Below are positions 1 through 9,119 of a stretch of 64,000 bases of DNA, piece after piece. The notes under the pieces are model-generated. The model did no database searches, was not told the DNA's origin, and was given only the letters and a program-made list of their open reading frames with translations. Both the position numbers and the translations under genes were made by a program. The stretch spans positions 244,963 to 308,962 of the forward strand of contig NZ_JWJH01000007.1 in the NCBI RefSeq assembly GCF_000949865.1, written 5' to 3'. Every line of letters starts with the position of its first letter. The stretch's first letter is position 1. Origin of the DNA: Rhizobium nepotum 39/7 (GTDB lineage Bacteria > Pseudomonadota > Alphaproteobacteria > Rhizobiales > Rhizobiaceae).

Positions 1-1153
1 GAAGTGGCTTCAGACCGAACTTGGCGCGGAAGTCGTGACTTTCACCGCCGATCTCGGTCAGGGCGAAGAGCTCGAGCCGGCGCGTAAGAAGGCCGAGTTG
101 CTGGGCATCAAGGAAATCTTCGTCGAGGACGTCCGCGAGGAGTTCGTGCGTGATTTCGTTTTCCCGATGTTCCGCGCGAACGCCGTTTATGAAGGCGTCT
201 ATCTGCTCGGCACCTCCATTGCCCGCCCACTGATTTCCAAGCACCTGATCGAGATCGCCAAGAAGACCGGCGCCGACGCCATTGCGCATGGTGCAACGGG
301 CAAGGGCAACGACCAGGTTCGTTTCGAGCTTTCGGCCTATGCGCTGAACCCGGATATCAAGATCATCGCCCCCTGGCGCGACTGGACGTTCAAGAGCCGG
401 ACCGACCTGCTCAACTTTGCCGAACAGCACCAGATTCCGGTCGCCAAGGACAAGAAGGGCGAAGCGCCTTTCTCCGTCGACGCCAACCTGCTGCATTCCT
501 CCTCCGAGGGCAAGGTTCTGGAAGACCCGGCTAAGGAAGCGCCGGAATATGTGCATATGCGCACCATTTCCCCGGAAGCGGCTCCGGACAAGGCAACCGT
601 TATCAAGGTCGGTTTCCGCAAGGGCGACGCCTGCTCCATCAACGGCGTCGAAATGTCGCCCGCGACGCTTCTGGCGACGCTGAACAATTACGGCCGCGAA
701 AACGGTATCGGCCGTCTCGATCTGGTCGAGAACCGCTTCGTCGGCATGAAGTCGCGCGGCGTTTACGAAACGCCCGGCGGTACGATCCTGCTTGCCGCGC
801 ATCGTGCGATCGAATCCATCACGCTCGACCGGGGTGCCGCGCATCTGAAGGACGATCTGATGCCGCGTTACGCCGAACTCATCTATTATGGCTTCTGGTA
901 CTCGCCCGAGCGCGAGATGCTTCAGGCCCTGATCGACAAGAGCCAGGAACATGTGGAAGGCGAAGTGACGCTGAAGCTCTACAAGGGCAATGTCATGGTG
1001 ACCGGCCGCGAAAGCGAAAAGTCGCTCTACTCGGACGCGCTCGTCACTTTCGAGGATGACCACGGCGCTTACGACCAGAAGGATGCGGCTGGCTTCATCA
1101 AGCTCAACGCCCTGCGCCTGCGCACCCTGGCGAAGCGCAATCTCGGCAAGTAA
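1..1153 (+). CDS. argG: Argininosuccinate synthase, 5' end cut by window
   Basis: ArgG joins citrulline and aspartate, using ATP, to make argininosuccinate in arginine biosynthesis (cytosol). The reading frame is open from base 2 to the stop at 1151-1153, giving 383 residues. The family is about 400 residues long, so roughly two dozen N-terminal residues, including the ATP-binding SGGLD loop, lie upstream of the window. Visible family hallmarks are TADLGQG near the start, [15 protein letters not shown], the [11 protein letters not shown] segment and the [11 protein letters not shown] segment. The gene converges on a minus-strand transporter gene with a shared hairpin between them. No frameshift is seen. 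Confident assignment; only the start is unknown. Confidence 0.97.
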   Translation, partial: KWLQTELGAEVVTFTADLGQGEELEPARKKAELLGIKEIFVEDVREEFVRDFVFPMFRANAVYEGVYLLGTSIARPLISKHLIEIAKKTGADAIAHGATGKGNDQVRFELSAYALNPDIKIIAPWRDWTFKSRTDLLNFAEQHQIPVAKDKKGEAPFSVDANLLHSSSEGKVLEDPAKEAPEYVHMRTISPEAAPDKATVIKVGFRKGDACSINGVEMSPATLLATLNNYGRENGIGRLDLVENRFVGMKSRGVYETPGGTILLAAHRAIESITLDRGAAHLKDDLMPRYAELIYYGFWYSPEREMLQALIDKSQEHVEGEVTLKLYKGNVMVTGRESEKSLYSDALVTFEDDHGAYDQKDAAGFIKLNALRLRTLAKRNLGK

Positions 1154-1177
1154 TTTCTGCCGAACCTCAAGTTAGGA

Positions 1178-1211
1178 AAACCCGCAGGTGGCAACGCTTG
1201 CGGGTTTTTTT
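1178..1211 (+). terminator. Rho-independent terminator after argG
   Basis: AAACCCGCA (1178-1186) pairs perfectly with TGCGGGTTT (1199-1207) across a 12-base loop and runs into a T tract. The A-rich 5' side could also let it end the convergent transporter transcript, whose stop codon abuts it. Confidence 0.8.
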
Positions 1212-2407
1212 CACGTCTCTTTTTTGGAGACGATGCGGAAGCCGATGTAGCTTGCGACCGCGATGAATTCCATCGCCGGAATGATGATGCCGAAGCCGGT
1301 CAGCGGCGAACCGATCAGGGATGCTGCCGCGCCGCCGGCAAAACCGGATCCCATCTGGATGAAGCCCATCATGGCCGATGCCGATCCGGCAATGTGCGGA
1401 AAGGGGGCGAGGGCGGCCGTCACCATCGAAGGGGTCAGCAAGGCGATTCCAACTGTCGCCACCGCCACCGGTCCCATGATGGAGAGGAACGATGGTGGCA
1501 CCAGGAATACCGACAGCATGATGAGAAAACCGCCTGTGCCGGAAAAACAGAGGCCGAGCATGACCGAACGGCGGTCGCCCAGCCGGGGCGCAATATAACG
1601 CAAGGCGATCGATCCGAAGAAATAGGCGCCGGTCTGCATCAGCATGCCGACACCAAAGGCGGTGGGAGACATGCCGACTTCGTTTATGAGGATGAAGGTC
1701 AGCATGGTGGCCTGCGCATAAAGCGCGCCGATGGAGCCGCCGAGCACGAGGGCGGCCAGAAGAAAGCGTGGCTGCTTCACCAATGTGGCATAGGTCGCCA
1801 GAAGGCGGCGGGGTCGGATCATGTTTTTATCCGGGACCGTCGTTTCACGCAGAAAAAGCACGACGGACAGGATGGCGAGGGCTCCGAGGCCGACCATCAG
1901 GAAAAACACCGATTGCCAGCCGAAAGCCGCAAGCGAAAGCCCGCCAATCGTCGGACCCATGGCAGGGCCGACGGCGAGCATGATGCCGATGAGGTTCATG
2001 ATGCTGGAGGCGTCGGTCCCGGTGAACTGGTCACGCACCACCGCGCGTGCGACCGTCATGCCCACGGATGCCCCGATGCCCTGTACCAGGCGCGCGAAAA
2101 GCAGCACTTCTATCGTCGGGGCCAGAAGGGCGAGCAATCCACCGCCCAGAAAGATCGAAAGAAAGAACAGGCTCGCCTTGCGTCGCCCGAAAGCATCGGA
2201 TGCGGGGCCGGCAAGCAGCTGGGCCAGGGCGAAACCGGCAAAATAAAGCGACAGGCTGAGTTTTACAGCGGGCTCGGTCGTTGCGAAAACCCGCGTCAGT
2301 TCCGGCATGGCCGGCGTGTAGATCGACATGGAAATGGGCGCCAGCGCCGTCAGCACCGCGCCGAGCACCGCCGTGCGCTTTCTGGACATGATCGTTTTTG
2401 ATGACAT
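1211..2407 (-). CDS. MFS drug-resistance transporter, Bcr/CflA type
   Basis: This is a 398-residue integral membrane protein with twelve predicted hydrophobic segments, the usual size for Bcr/CflA proton-driven exporters. Visible features are the first-helix stretch APISMSIYTPAMPEL, the DAFGRRK loop between helices 2 and 3 (MFS motif A), and RLVQGIGASVGM with ARAVVRD, typical of this subfamily. It starts 5 bp after the stop of the MarR gene, so the two are very likely cotranscribed. Such pairs commonly form a substrate-inducible efflux operon in which MarR binds the exported compound. The substrate cannot be read from sequence. An in-frame ATG at codon 7 is an alternative start, because neither start has a strong ribosome site. 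Confidence 0.88.
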   Translation of the reverse strand: MSSKTIMSRKRTAVLGAVLTALAPISMSIYTPAMPELTRVFATTEPAVKLSLSLYFAGFALAQLLAGPASDAFGRRKASLFFLSIFLGGGLLALLAPTIEVLLFARLVQGIGASVGMTVARAVVRDQFTGTDASSIMNLIGIMLAVGPAMGPTIGGLSLAAFGWQSVFFLMVGLGALAILSVVLFLRETTVPDKNMIRPRRLLATYATLVKQPRFLLAALVLGGSIGALYAQATMLTFILINEVGMSPTAFGVGMLMQTGAYFFGSIALRYIAPRLGDRRSVMLGLCFSGTGGFLIMLSVFLVPPSFLSIMGPVAVATVGIALLTPSMVTAALAPFPHIAGSASAMMGFIQMGSGFAGGAAASLIGSPLTGFGIIIPAMEFIAVASYIGFRIVSKKET

Positions 2408-2412
2408 TGCTA

Positions 2413-2871
2413 TCAGCCGCTCTGGCCCGGTTGCTCCGGTTGCAGATTGTTGCGAAGCGTCTGCAGGAATCTGCGGAAAAGCGCGACTTCTTCTTCGTTC
2501 AGCCCCTGTGTGGCCTGAAGAACGAGCTCGTCGATTTCCTTTCCGACGGCTTCCAGCATGTCAGCGGAGCTTTTCGTCAGCACGATGCGCTTGGAACGCC
2601 TGTCCAGGGGGTCCTGCTGGCGTTCGATGAGATCGAGAGACTGCAACTTGTCGAGATAGGCGCAGATCGTCATGGGTTCGATGCCGAGACGGGCGGCGAT
2701 GTCCGACTGCTTCGAACCATCGACAACGGCAACCGTCAGTAACGCTCTTGCCTCGCCGGGGGTCAGGCCCAGTCCGGCTTCGGAAATACGGCGCTCAAAC
2801 GCATTGTTCAGCAGGCGTGCGCCGCTGTTCAGCAGAAATGCCAATGAATCTTTTTCGCGTTTAATGCCCAT
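2413..2871 (-). CDS. MarR-family transcriptional regulator
   Basis: A 152-residue winged-helix regulator. The central part, about residues 45-100, carries the helix-turn-helix (SDIAARLGIEPMTICAYLDKL) and the wing signature DPLDRRSKRIVLT with the conserved DxRxK pattern. The flanking helices form the dimer interface. The start ATG has an AAGG ribosome site. It sits directly upstream of the Bcr-type exporter and most likely represses its own operon until a ligand, perhaps a phenolic or drug, binds (inference from family). A short inverted repeat lies 13-28 bp upstream of its start codon. Confidence 0.9.
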   Translation of the reverse strand: MGIKREKDSLAFLLNSGARLLNNAFERRISEAGLGLTPGEARALLTVAVVDGSKQSDIAARLGIEPMTICAYLDKLQSLDLIERQQDPLDRRSKRIVLTKSSADMLEAVGKEIDELVLQATQGLNEEEVALFRRFLQTLRNNLQPEQPGQSG

Positions 2872-2884
2872 GCTTCGCCTTTTT

Positions 2885-2899
2885 GTAAGTCAGCCTTAC
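2885..2899. promoter_or_regulatory. Candidate MarR operator
   Basis: The inverted repeat GTAAG-N5-CTTAC lies immediately upstream of the marR-like start codon. Short AT-rich palindromes at this place are typical of MarR autoregulation. The arms are only 5 bp, so chance occurrence is possible. Confidence 0.4.
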
Positions 2900-3005
2900 T
2901 AAAATCCGGACGATAAGCAATGGCGTATAAATCATATTTTCGAAAATCGAGTAAAGTATTCGGTCAGTTTGGTTGCGGGACATCCAACAATATTGTCTGC
3001 GATCG

Positions 3006-3449
3006 TCACGTCGAGGCAAAAAAAGACAGGATATCCTGCATTTTTTCCACGTCATCCGTCGTGCCGATGGAGCGGGCAATCTCGATCCGGTCGGAAAAAT
3101 ACGTCACGAAGTCGAAATCCGTATCGTCGGTCACGTCGGCAATGTCGATCACCTCGCCATTGGCATTCAGCGTCTGTGCCGGCAGTTCGGATGAAAGCTC
3201 AAGCCAGGTATCATGGCTGATTTTCCCCGTATTGTAATATTCATGTGCGATTTCCCGCAATTGCCGGGGACTGACACGGGTAAAGTCGATGCGTTCCACC
3301 GTTTCTTCGAAGCCGGTGGCCGTGTCGGACGGCGCTGCCTTGCCGAAATCGAGACTGCCCACGGATTTGGTATTTCTGGAATTGTCTCTAAAAAGGAAAT
3401 TATTAGAGGACCTTAAAGAATAAATCTCCATAATACATATCTCCATCAT
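3006..3449 (-). CDS. Hypothetical protein
   Basis: A 147-residue protein I do not recognise. It is acidic overall, has no signal peptide or membrane segment, and looks like a compact helical cytosolic protein. The best-ordered part is the C-terminal 100 residues, beginning RIDFTRVSPRQLREIAHEYY and containing an acidic patch ADVTDDTDFDFVTY. The first 45 residues are low in structure, and the true start may be the second or a later Met (MEIYSLR). Base composition is a little more AT-rich than in the neighbours. It is divergent from the M3 peptidase gene and separated from the MarR gene by about 130 bp. Coding character is good, but no function can be given. Confidence 0.65.
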   Translation of the reverse strand: MMEICIMEIYSLRSSNNFLFRDNSRNTKSVGSLDFGKAAPSDTATGFEETVERIDFTRVSPRQLREIAHEYYNTGKISHDTWLELSSELPAQTLNANGEVIDIADVTDDTDFDFVTYFSDRIEIARSIGTTDDVEKMQDILSFFAST

Positions 3450-3607
3450 GGGATATTATTGCGATAAATCAAAACATGCCGTTACCGTTCCGGTCAATAC
3501 TTGGCGGCGGTAGCGCTTGCATATTCCACACTAAATTTCGGCATATTGAACTGGCGGTGGAGGCGTGCCCATATGGGCTTAAACTGGAATTGTACAAGGA
3601 AGATGAA

Positions 3608-5668
3608 ATGCCATCCAAGACCGCGCTTTATCCTGCACTCGTCACTTGGAACGGTCACAACGGTCTGCCGAAATTCGAAGCGGTCAAGGATGAGGATTTT
3701 GGCCCGGCCTTCGAAGCCGCGCTTTTGTCCCACGAAGAGGAAATCGACACGATCGCCGGCAATCCGCAGGCGGCCACTTTCGAAAACACCGTGACCGCGC
3801 TTGAAATCGCAGGCGACGAGCTGTCGCGCATTTCGGCCCTGTTCTGGAACAGGGCGGGGGCCCACACCAATGGCGCCATTCAGGCGCTGGAGCGGGAAAT
3901 CGCGCCTAAGATGTCACGGCACTATTCCAAGATCGGCATGAACGAGGCGCTGTTCAAACGCATCGACGCGTTGTGGGAAACGCGCGAGGCGCTGGGGCTG
4001 ACAGGCGAGGAAAAACGCGTTCTTGAACGGCACTGGAAGGGTTTCGTGCGCTCCGGTGCAAAGTTGCAAAAGGACCGCCAGGAGCAGCTTGCGGCGATCA
4101 ACGAGGAGCTTGCCGGTCTCGGCGCGAAATTCGGGCAGAATGTGCTGGCGGATGAAAAAAGCTGGAAGCTTCTGCTTTCCACTGACGACGAGCTTGCCGG
4201 CATTCCCGATTTTCTGCGCGACGCGATGGCGGGTGCTGCCCGCGAGCATGGCGAAGACGGCAAATTCGCCGTCACGCTTTCCCGTTCCATCATCGAGCCT
4301 TTCCTGACCTTTTCCGAACGCCGCGATTTGCGCGAGCAGGCTTTCAAGGCGTGGGTGGCGCGCGGCGAAAACAGCGGTGAGACCGACAATCGCGAGACCG
4401 TTCGCCGCACGCTGGAACTGCGTGAAGAAAAGGCAAAGCTTCTCGGTTATTCGAATTTCGCCACCTACAAGCTTGACGACACGATGGCGAAAACGCCGGA
4501 TGCCGTGAACGGTCTTCTGGGTCAGGTCTGGGAAAAGGCCGTGCTGCGCGCGGGTGAGGAAGAGGCCGAACTTGCCGCCATCATCACGGAGGAGGGGAAG
4601 AACCACGAAGTTATGCCGTGGGACTGGCGCCACTATGCCGAAAAGCTGCGGGCGCAGAAATTCAGCTTCTCCGAGGCTGAATTGAAGCCCTATCTGCAAC
4701 TGGAAAAGATCATAGAGGCCTGTTTCGATGTGGCTAACAGGCTTTTCGGAATTCGCGCCGTCGAGATCAAGAATGTCGCCGCCTATCACCCGGATGTGCG
4801 GGTTTTCGAAATCCGCGACGACAAGGGCGATCTGAAGGCCATGTTCCTCGGCGATTATTTCGCCCGTCCCTCCAAGCGTTCCGGCGCGTGGATGAGTTCG
4901 TTCCAGTCGCAGCACAAGCTGCCGCTGAAGAACGGCACTGTCGGCGAAATACCGATCGTCTACAATGTCTGCAATTTTGCAAAACCGGCCGAAGGCAAGC
5001 CCGCGCTGCTATCGCTTGATGATGCGCGCACGCTGTTTCACGAATTCGGTCATGCCCTGCACGGCATGTTGTCCAATGTCACCTATCCTTCCGTTTCCGG
5101 GACGGGTGTCTCTCGCGATTTCGTCGAGCTGCCGTCGCAGCTTTACGAGCATTGGCTGACCGTTCCGGAAATTCTGGAAAAATACGCCCTGCATTACGAA
5201 ACCGGCGCGCCGATGCCGAAGGCGCTGCTGGACAAGGTTCTGGCGGCCCAGACCTTCAATGCCGGTTTCAGCACTGTCGAGTTCACCTCTTCGGCGATTG
5301 TCGACATGGCGTTCCACACAAGGGAAAGCGCGGGCGATCCCATGGTCGTGCAGGGCGAGGTGCTTTCCGCCCTGAACATGCCGAAGTCCATCGTCATGCG
5401 GCACGCGACGCCGCATTTCCAGCATGTGTTTTCCGGTGACGGATATTCGGCCGGTTATTATTCCTACATGTGGTCGGAGGTGCTGGATGCTGACGCGTTC
5501 TCTGCCTTCGAGGAAACAGGCAATGCCTTCGATGGTGAGATGGCGCGCAAGTTGAAAGACAATATCTACTCCGTTGGCGGTTCGATCGACCCGGAAGAGG
5601 CCTATCTCGCCTTTCGCGGCAAGATGCCGAGCCCCGACGCCATGCTTTTGAAGCGCGGTCTCGCGTAA
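3608..5668 (+). CDS. M3-family zinc oligopeptidase (Dcp/OpdA type)
   Basis: A 686-residue cytosolic zinc metallopeptidase of the thimet oligopeptidase family, which cleaves short peptides. The zinc motif HEFGH is at about residues 478-482 (zinc ligands H478 and H482, catalytic E479), with the third ligand E507 in FVELPSQLYEHW, the spacing expected for M3. The C-terminal GYYSYMWSEVLDADAF segment is also a family hallmark. I chose the ATG at 3608 because AAGGAAGA lies just before it. The frame stays open 132 bp further upstream, but that extension has no homology-like character. Dcp (dipeptidyl carboxypeptidase) and oligopeptidase A cannot be told apart here. It is transcribed alone, with a weak hairpin downstream. 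Confidence 0.93.
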   Translation: MPSKTALYPALVTWNGHNGLPKFEAVKDEDFGPAFEAALLSHEEEIDTIAGNPQAATFENTVTALEIAGDELSRISALFWNRAGAHTNGAIQALEREIAPKMSRHYSKIGMNEALFKRIDALWETREALGLTGEEKRVLERHWKGFVRSGAKLQKDRQEQLAAINEELAGLGAKFGQNVLADEKSWKLLLSTDDELAGIPDFLRDAMAGAAREHGEDGKFAVTLSRSIIEPFLTFSERRDLREQAFKAWVARGENSGETDNRETVRRTLELREEKAKLLGYSNFATYKLDDTMAKTPDAVNGLLGQVWEKAVLRAGEEEAELAAIITEEGKNHEVMPWDWRHYAEKLRAQKFSFSEAELKPYLQLEKIIEACFDVANRLFGIRAVEIKNVAAYHPDVRVFEIRDDKGDLKAMFLGDYFARPSKRSGAWMSSFQSQHKLPLKNGTVGEIPIVYNVCNFAKPAEGKPALLSLDDARTLFHEFGHALHGMLSNVTYPSVSGTGVSRDFVELPSQLYEHWLTVPEILEKYALHYETGAPMPKALLDKVLAAQTFNAGFSTVEFTSSAIVDMAFHTRESAGDPMVVQGEVLSALNMPKSIVMRHATPHFQHVFSGDGYSAGYYSYMWSEVLDADAFSAFEETGNAFDGEMARKLKDNIYSVGGSIDPEEAYLAFRGKMPSPDAMLLKRGLA

Positions 5669-5703
5669 AAAGCTGTCACATTTGTGAGCTAGAACCTGAG
5701 TGC

Positions 5704-5730
5704 AGGGGGCTTATGACACAGGCCCCCCTT
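5704..5730 (+). terminator. Possible terminator after the M3 peptidase
   Basis: GGGGGC (5705-5710) pairs with GCCCCC (5722-5727) over an 11-base loop, but only a short T run follows. Plausible but weak. Confidence 0.4.
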
Positions 5731-5758
5731 TCGCATTTGCAAAAAAAAGGTTATGAGC

Positions 5759-5778
5759 GCGCCAAACTAAATTGGCGC
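5759..5778. other. Inverted repeat in the typA leader
   Basis: GCGCCAA (5759-5765) and TTGGCGC (5772-5778) form a perfect 7-bp inverted repeat with 6 bases between. A third partial copy (TGGCGC) follows at about 5791. It lies 40-60 bp before the typA start and could be an operator or leader hairpin. No function is known. Confidence 0.3.
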
Positions 5779-5818
5779 ATTCCCCGACAGTGGCGCCCAA
5801 CCTCAGAGATTTTGAACA

Positions 5819-7639
5819 ATGGCAATTCGCAACATCGCGATCATCGCGCACGTTGACCATGGAAAAACGACGCTCGTTGACGAGCTTCTGAAGCAGTCCG
5901 GTTCGTTCCGCGACAACCAGCGCGTTGCAGAGCGCGTGATGGACAGCAACGATCTCGAAAAGGAACGTGGCATCACCATTCTCGCCAAGGCGACCTCGGT
6001 GGAGTGGAAGGGTGTTCGCATCAACATCGTCGACACCCCCGGCCACGCCGACTTCGGCGGTGAAGTCGAGCGTATCCTGTCGATGGTGGATGGCGCGATC
6101 GTTCTGGTCGATAGTTCCGAAGGCCCGATGCCGCAGACCAAGTTCGTGGTCAGCAAGGCGCTGAAGGTCGGTCTTCGCCCGATCGTCGCGATCAACAAGA
6201 TCGACCGTCCGGATGGCCGCCATGAAGAAGTCATCAACGAAGTCTTCGACCTCTTCGCAAACCTCGACGCCACCGACGAGCAGCTCGACTTCCCGATCCT
6301 CTACGGTTCCGGCCGTGACGGCTGGATGAACGTCAACCCGGAAGGCCCGAAGGATCAGGGTCTTGCACCGCTGCTCGATCTGGTTCTCGAACATGTTCCG
6401 GAGCCCAAGGTCGAAGAAGGTCCGTTCCGTCTGATCGGCACGATCCTCGAAGCCAATCCCTTCCTCGGCCGCATCATCACCGGCCGCATCGCTTCCGGTT
6501 CGATCAAGCCGAACCAGGCCGTAAAGGTACTCGGCCAGGACGGCAAGCTGATCGAAAACGGTCGTATTTCCAAGATCCTCGCATTCCGCGGTATCGAACG
6601 CACGGCAATCGAGGAAGCCCATGCGGGCGACATCGTCGCCATCGCCGGCCTTTCGAAGGGCACTGTTGCCGATACCTTCTGTGATCCCTCCGTCACCGAG
6701 GCGATGACCGCACAGCCGATCGATCCGCCGACCGTCACCATGTCGTTCATCGTCAACGACAGCCCGCTGGCTGGCACCGAAGGCGACAAGGTCACGAGCC
6801 GCGTCATCCGCGACCGCCTGTTCAAGGAAGCCGAAGGCAACGTCGCGCTGAAGATCGAAGAGGCTGAAGGCAAGGATTCGTTCTTCGTTTCCGGCCGTGG
6901 CGAATTGCAGCTCGCCGTTCTGATCGAAACGATGCGTCGCGAAGGCTTCGAGCTTGCCGTTTCGCGTCCGCGCGTCGTGATGCATAAGGACGAGAACGGC
7001 ACTCTTATGGAGCCGATCGAAGAAGTCGTGATCGACGTCGATGAAGAGCATTCCGGCGTCGTCGTTCAGAAGATGTCCGAGCGCAAGGCTGAAATGGCCG
7101 AGCTTCGTCCTTCCGGCGGCAATCGCGTTCGTCTGAAGTTCTACGCACCGACCCGCGGCCTGATCGGCTACCAGTCGGAGCTTTTGACCGACACGCGCGG
7201 CACGGCGATCATGAACCGTCTGTTCCACGACTATCAGCCTTTCAAGGGCCAGATCGCAGGTCGCGTCAACGGCGTTCTGCTGTCGAACGGTTCGGGCGAA
7301 GCCGTCGCCTACGCCATGTTCAACCTGGAAGATCGCGGCCCGATGATTATCGAGCCGGGTGAAAAGGTTTACGCCGGCATGATCATCGGTATTCACACGC
7401 GCGACAACGATCTCGAAGTGAACGTGCTGAAGGGCAAGCAGCTGACCAACATCCGTGCCGCCGGCAAGGATGAAGCGGTAAAGCTGACGCCGCCGATCCG
7501 CATGACGCTCGATCGCGCTCTTTCCTGGATCCAGGAAGACGAGTTGATGGAAGTGACGCCGAAGTCGATCCGCCTGCGCAAGATGTTCCTCGACGCCAAC
7601 GATCGCAAGCGTTTCGAAAAGTCGAAGCTCGCAGTCTGA
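5819..7639 (+). CDS. typA: Ribosome-associated GTPase TypA/BipA
   Basis: TypA is a translational GTPase of the EF-G/LepA class that binds the ribosome and supports 50S assembly and stress or cold adaptation. At 606 residues it has the usual family length. The N-terminal GTPase domain shows G1 AHVDHGKTT (residues 10-18), the G2 ERGITI segment, G3 DTPGHADFGGEVER and G4 NKIDRP. The C-terminal part has the BipA-specific region around RGLIGYQSELLTDTRG. Codon use is strongly biased, as in highly expressed genes. It is monocistronic, with a strong terminator 27 bp downstream and an inverted repeat in its leader. Confidence 0.97.
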   Translation: MAIRNIAIIAHVDHGKTTLVDELLKQSGSFRDNQRVAERVMDSNDLEKERGITILAKATSVEWKGVRINIVDTPGHADFGGEVERILSMVDGAIVLVDSSEGPMPQTKFVVSKALKVGLRPIVAINKIDRPDGRHEEVINEVFDLFANLDATDEQLDFPILYGSGRDGWMNVNPEGPKDQGLAPLLDLVLEHVPEPKVEEGPFRLIGTILEANPFLGRIITGRIASGSIKPNQAVKVLGQDGKLIENGRISKILAFRGIERTAIEEAHAGDIVAIAGLSKGTVADTFCDPSVTEAMTAQPIDPPTVTMSFIVNDSPLAGTEGDKVTSRVIRDRLFKEAEGNVALKIEEAEGKDSFFVSGRGELQLAVLIETMRREGFELAVSRPRVVMHKDENGTLMEPIEEVVIDVDEEHSGVVVQKMSERKAEMAELRPSGGNRVRLKFYAPTRGLIGYQSELLTDTRGTAIMNRLFHDYQPFKGQIAGRVNGVLLSNGSGEAVAYAMFNLEDRGPMIIEPGEKVYAGMIIGIHTRDNDLEVNVLKGKQLTNIRAAGKDEAVKLTPPIRMTLDRALSWIQEDELMEVTPKSIRLRKMFLDANDRKRFEKSKLAV

Positions 7640-7665
7640 TTGCTGCTTCCCATCATGAATTTGGA

Positions 7666-7692
7666 AAAACCCGGCCTCGAGCCGGGTTTTTT
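7666..7692 (+). terminator. Rho-independent terminator after typA
   Basis: AAAACCCGGC (7666-7675) pairs perfectly with GCCGGGTTTT (7681-7690) around a 5-base loop and continues in T. This is a textbook intrinsic terminator. Confidence 0.93.
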
Positions 7693-7854
7693 ATGCGCAT
7701 GTTTTTATTTGTGCATGAGTCGAAAGACTCTTGTGTCAAAGGTTAAGGATGCGTTAATTTTTTCCGGTCGTCCACATGAATAGGCTGTGGGTAAGCTTGC
7801 CGACGTTAACCTTTATGGCTGGCAAGTTTCCACGGCCGGGGCCAGAATCGCGTT

Positions 7855-8361
7855 ATGAAAACGTTATCCATAGATGTTCGCCGAGCCGAACCGCAAGATG
7901 CGCGCGCTATATCCGAAGCGCACCGTCTGTCGTGGCAACAGGCCTATGCCGGGCTCATTCCGCACCGTCCATTGACGCAGATGCTGGAGCGCCGCGGCGA
8001 AATCTGGTGGAAGAAGGCGACCCGGGGTTCCGCAACCATGCTGGTCGTGGAAGTGGCCGGAGTGGTTGCTGGATACGCGACGCTGGGCTTAAGCCGGGCG
8101 CGTGGGCTGCCGCATGACGGCGAGATTTACGAACTTTATCTCCGGCCGGAATATCAGGGCATCGGGCTTGGCTCCCTGCTGTTCACGGAGGCCCGCCGAT
8201 TGCTAACCTCGCTCGGCTGCAACGGCGTCGTCGTCTGGTGCCTCGAAGACAGCGACGTCGCCAATCGGTTTTTCCGTTCGCATGGCGGCCGGGATATTGC
8301 CGAGGGCATGGAAGATTTCGGCGGCAGGTCGCTGCGCAAGGTCGGTTTCGTCTGGAACTGA
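7855..8361 (+). CDS. GNAT-family N-acetyltransferase
   Basis: A 168-residue single-domain acetyltransferase. The acetyl-CoA-binding motif A is visible as YLRPEYQGIGLGSLLF (Q/RxxGxG pattern), preceded by a GEIYELYL strand. An N-terminal AHRLSWQQAYAGLIP segment resembles the RimI-like subgroup that acts on small molecules or protein N-termini. The substrate cannot be inferred. The gene stands alone between typA and ppa, with about 160 bp upstream that holds the typA terminator and a small GAAA-loop hairpin (7717-7730). The start ATG at 7855 agrees with the domain boundary. Confidence 0.85.
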   Translation: MKTLSIDVRRAEPQDARAISEAHRLSWQQAYAGLIPHRPLTQMLERRGEIWWKKATRGSATMLVVEVAGVVAGYATLGLSRARGLPHDGEIYELYLRPEYQGIGLGSLLFTEARRLLTSLGCNGVVVWCLEDSDVANRFFRSHGGRDIAEGMEDFGGRSLRKVGFVWN

Positions 8362-8378
8362 CCAGGGGTTCGTTCCAG

Positions 8379-8411
8379 AACCGGGTGATTTCGTGCCGGT
8401 TTCATTTTTTC
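8379..8411 (+). terminator. Weak terminator-like hairpin after the GNAT gene
   Basis: AACCGG (8379-8384) and CCGGTT (8396-8401) are followed shortly by a run of T (8405-8410). The stem is only 6 bp. Confidence 0.35.
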
Positions 8412-8540
8412 CGGTCGGTCATTCGCAATCTCGATACCCTCAAATCCGGCATTCTGCCTTATCCGCCCAAAGCCGTGTTGCAATGCGGCGACTTTCCCAG
8501 TATCGAAAACCAAATCCAACCCGTCGAATGAGGGAAGCGA

Positions 8541-9074
8541 ATGCGTATCGATGCAATTTCCATAGGCAAAAATCCGCCGGAAGACGTGAATGTTATTGTC
8601 GAGGTGCCGGTTGGCGGCCAGCCGATCAAGTACGAGATGGACAAGGACGCCGGTGCGCTGATCGTCGATCGCTTCCTCTACACCCCGATGACCTATCCGG
8701 GTAACTACGGCTTCGTGCCGCACACGCTTTCCGATGATGGCGACCCGATCGACGTTCTCATCTGCAACACCCGCCCGCTGGTTCCCGGCTGCGTGATCAA
8801 CGTCCGCCCCATCGGCGTGATGATCATGGAAGACGACGGCGGCAAGGATGAGAAAATCCTCGCCGTGCCGGTTCCGAAGCTGACGCGTCGTTACGACAAG
8901 GTTCACAACTACACGGACCTGCCGGAAATCACACTGAAGCAGATTGAGCACTTCTTCGAGCACTACAAGGATCTGGAACCCGGCAAGTGGGTGAAGATGG
9001 GTGGCTGGCAGAATGTCGACGTTGCCAAGAAGCTGATCGTCGAAGCTATCGAGCGCTACAAGACGCAGGGCTGA
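8541..9074 (+). CDS. ppa: Inorganic pyrophosphatase (family I)
   Basis: Ppa hydrolyses pyrophosphate to two phosphates in the cytosol, pulling biosynthetic reactions forward. At 177 residues it matches the bacterial hexameric family I enzyme. The signature DDGDPIDVL carries the metal-binding aspartates. [20 protein letters not shown] and [11 protein letters not shown] are also typical. The gene is monocistronic and converges on the DUF167 gene. An 8-bp inverted repeat (9092-9099 with 9112-9119) lies in the gap but lacks a T tract. Assignment is firm. Confidence 0.97.
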   Translation: MRIDAISIGKNPPEDVNVIVEVPVGGQPIKYEMDKDAGALIVDRFLYTPMTYPGNYGFVPHTLSDDGDPIDVLICNTRPLVPGCVINVRPIGVMIMEDDGGKDEKILAVPVPKLTRRYDKVHNYTDLPEITLKQIEHFFEHYKDLEPGKWVKMGGWQNVDVAKKLIVEAIERYKTQG

Positions 9075-9119
9075 TCTGCCTGAATTGTTCGAGCATCGGG
9101 CTCTTTTCGGTCCGATGCT

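Noticed and set aside
7717..7730. GAGTC-GAAA-GACTC hairpin between typA and the GNAT gene
   Set aside because: Only 5 bp of stem, no T tract and no other supporting signal; too weak to call a regulatory RNA.
9092..9119. 8-bp inverted repeat between the convergent ppa and DUF167 genes
   Set aside because: It fits the place of a shared terminator but lacks T tracts on either strand.
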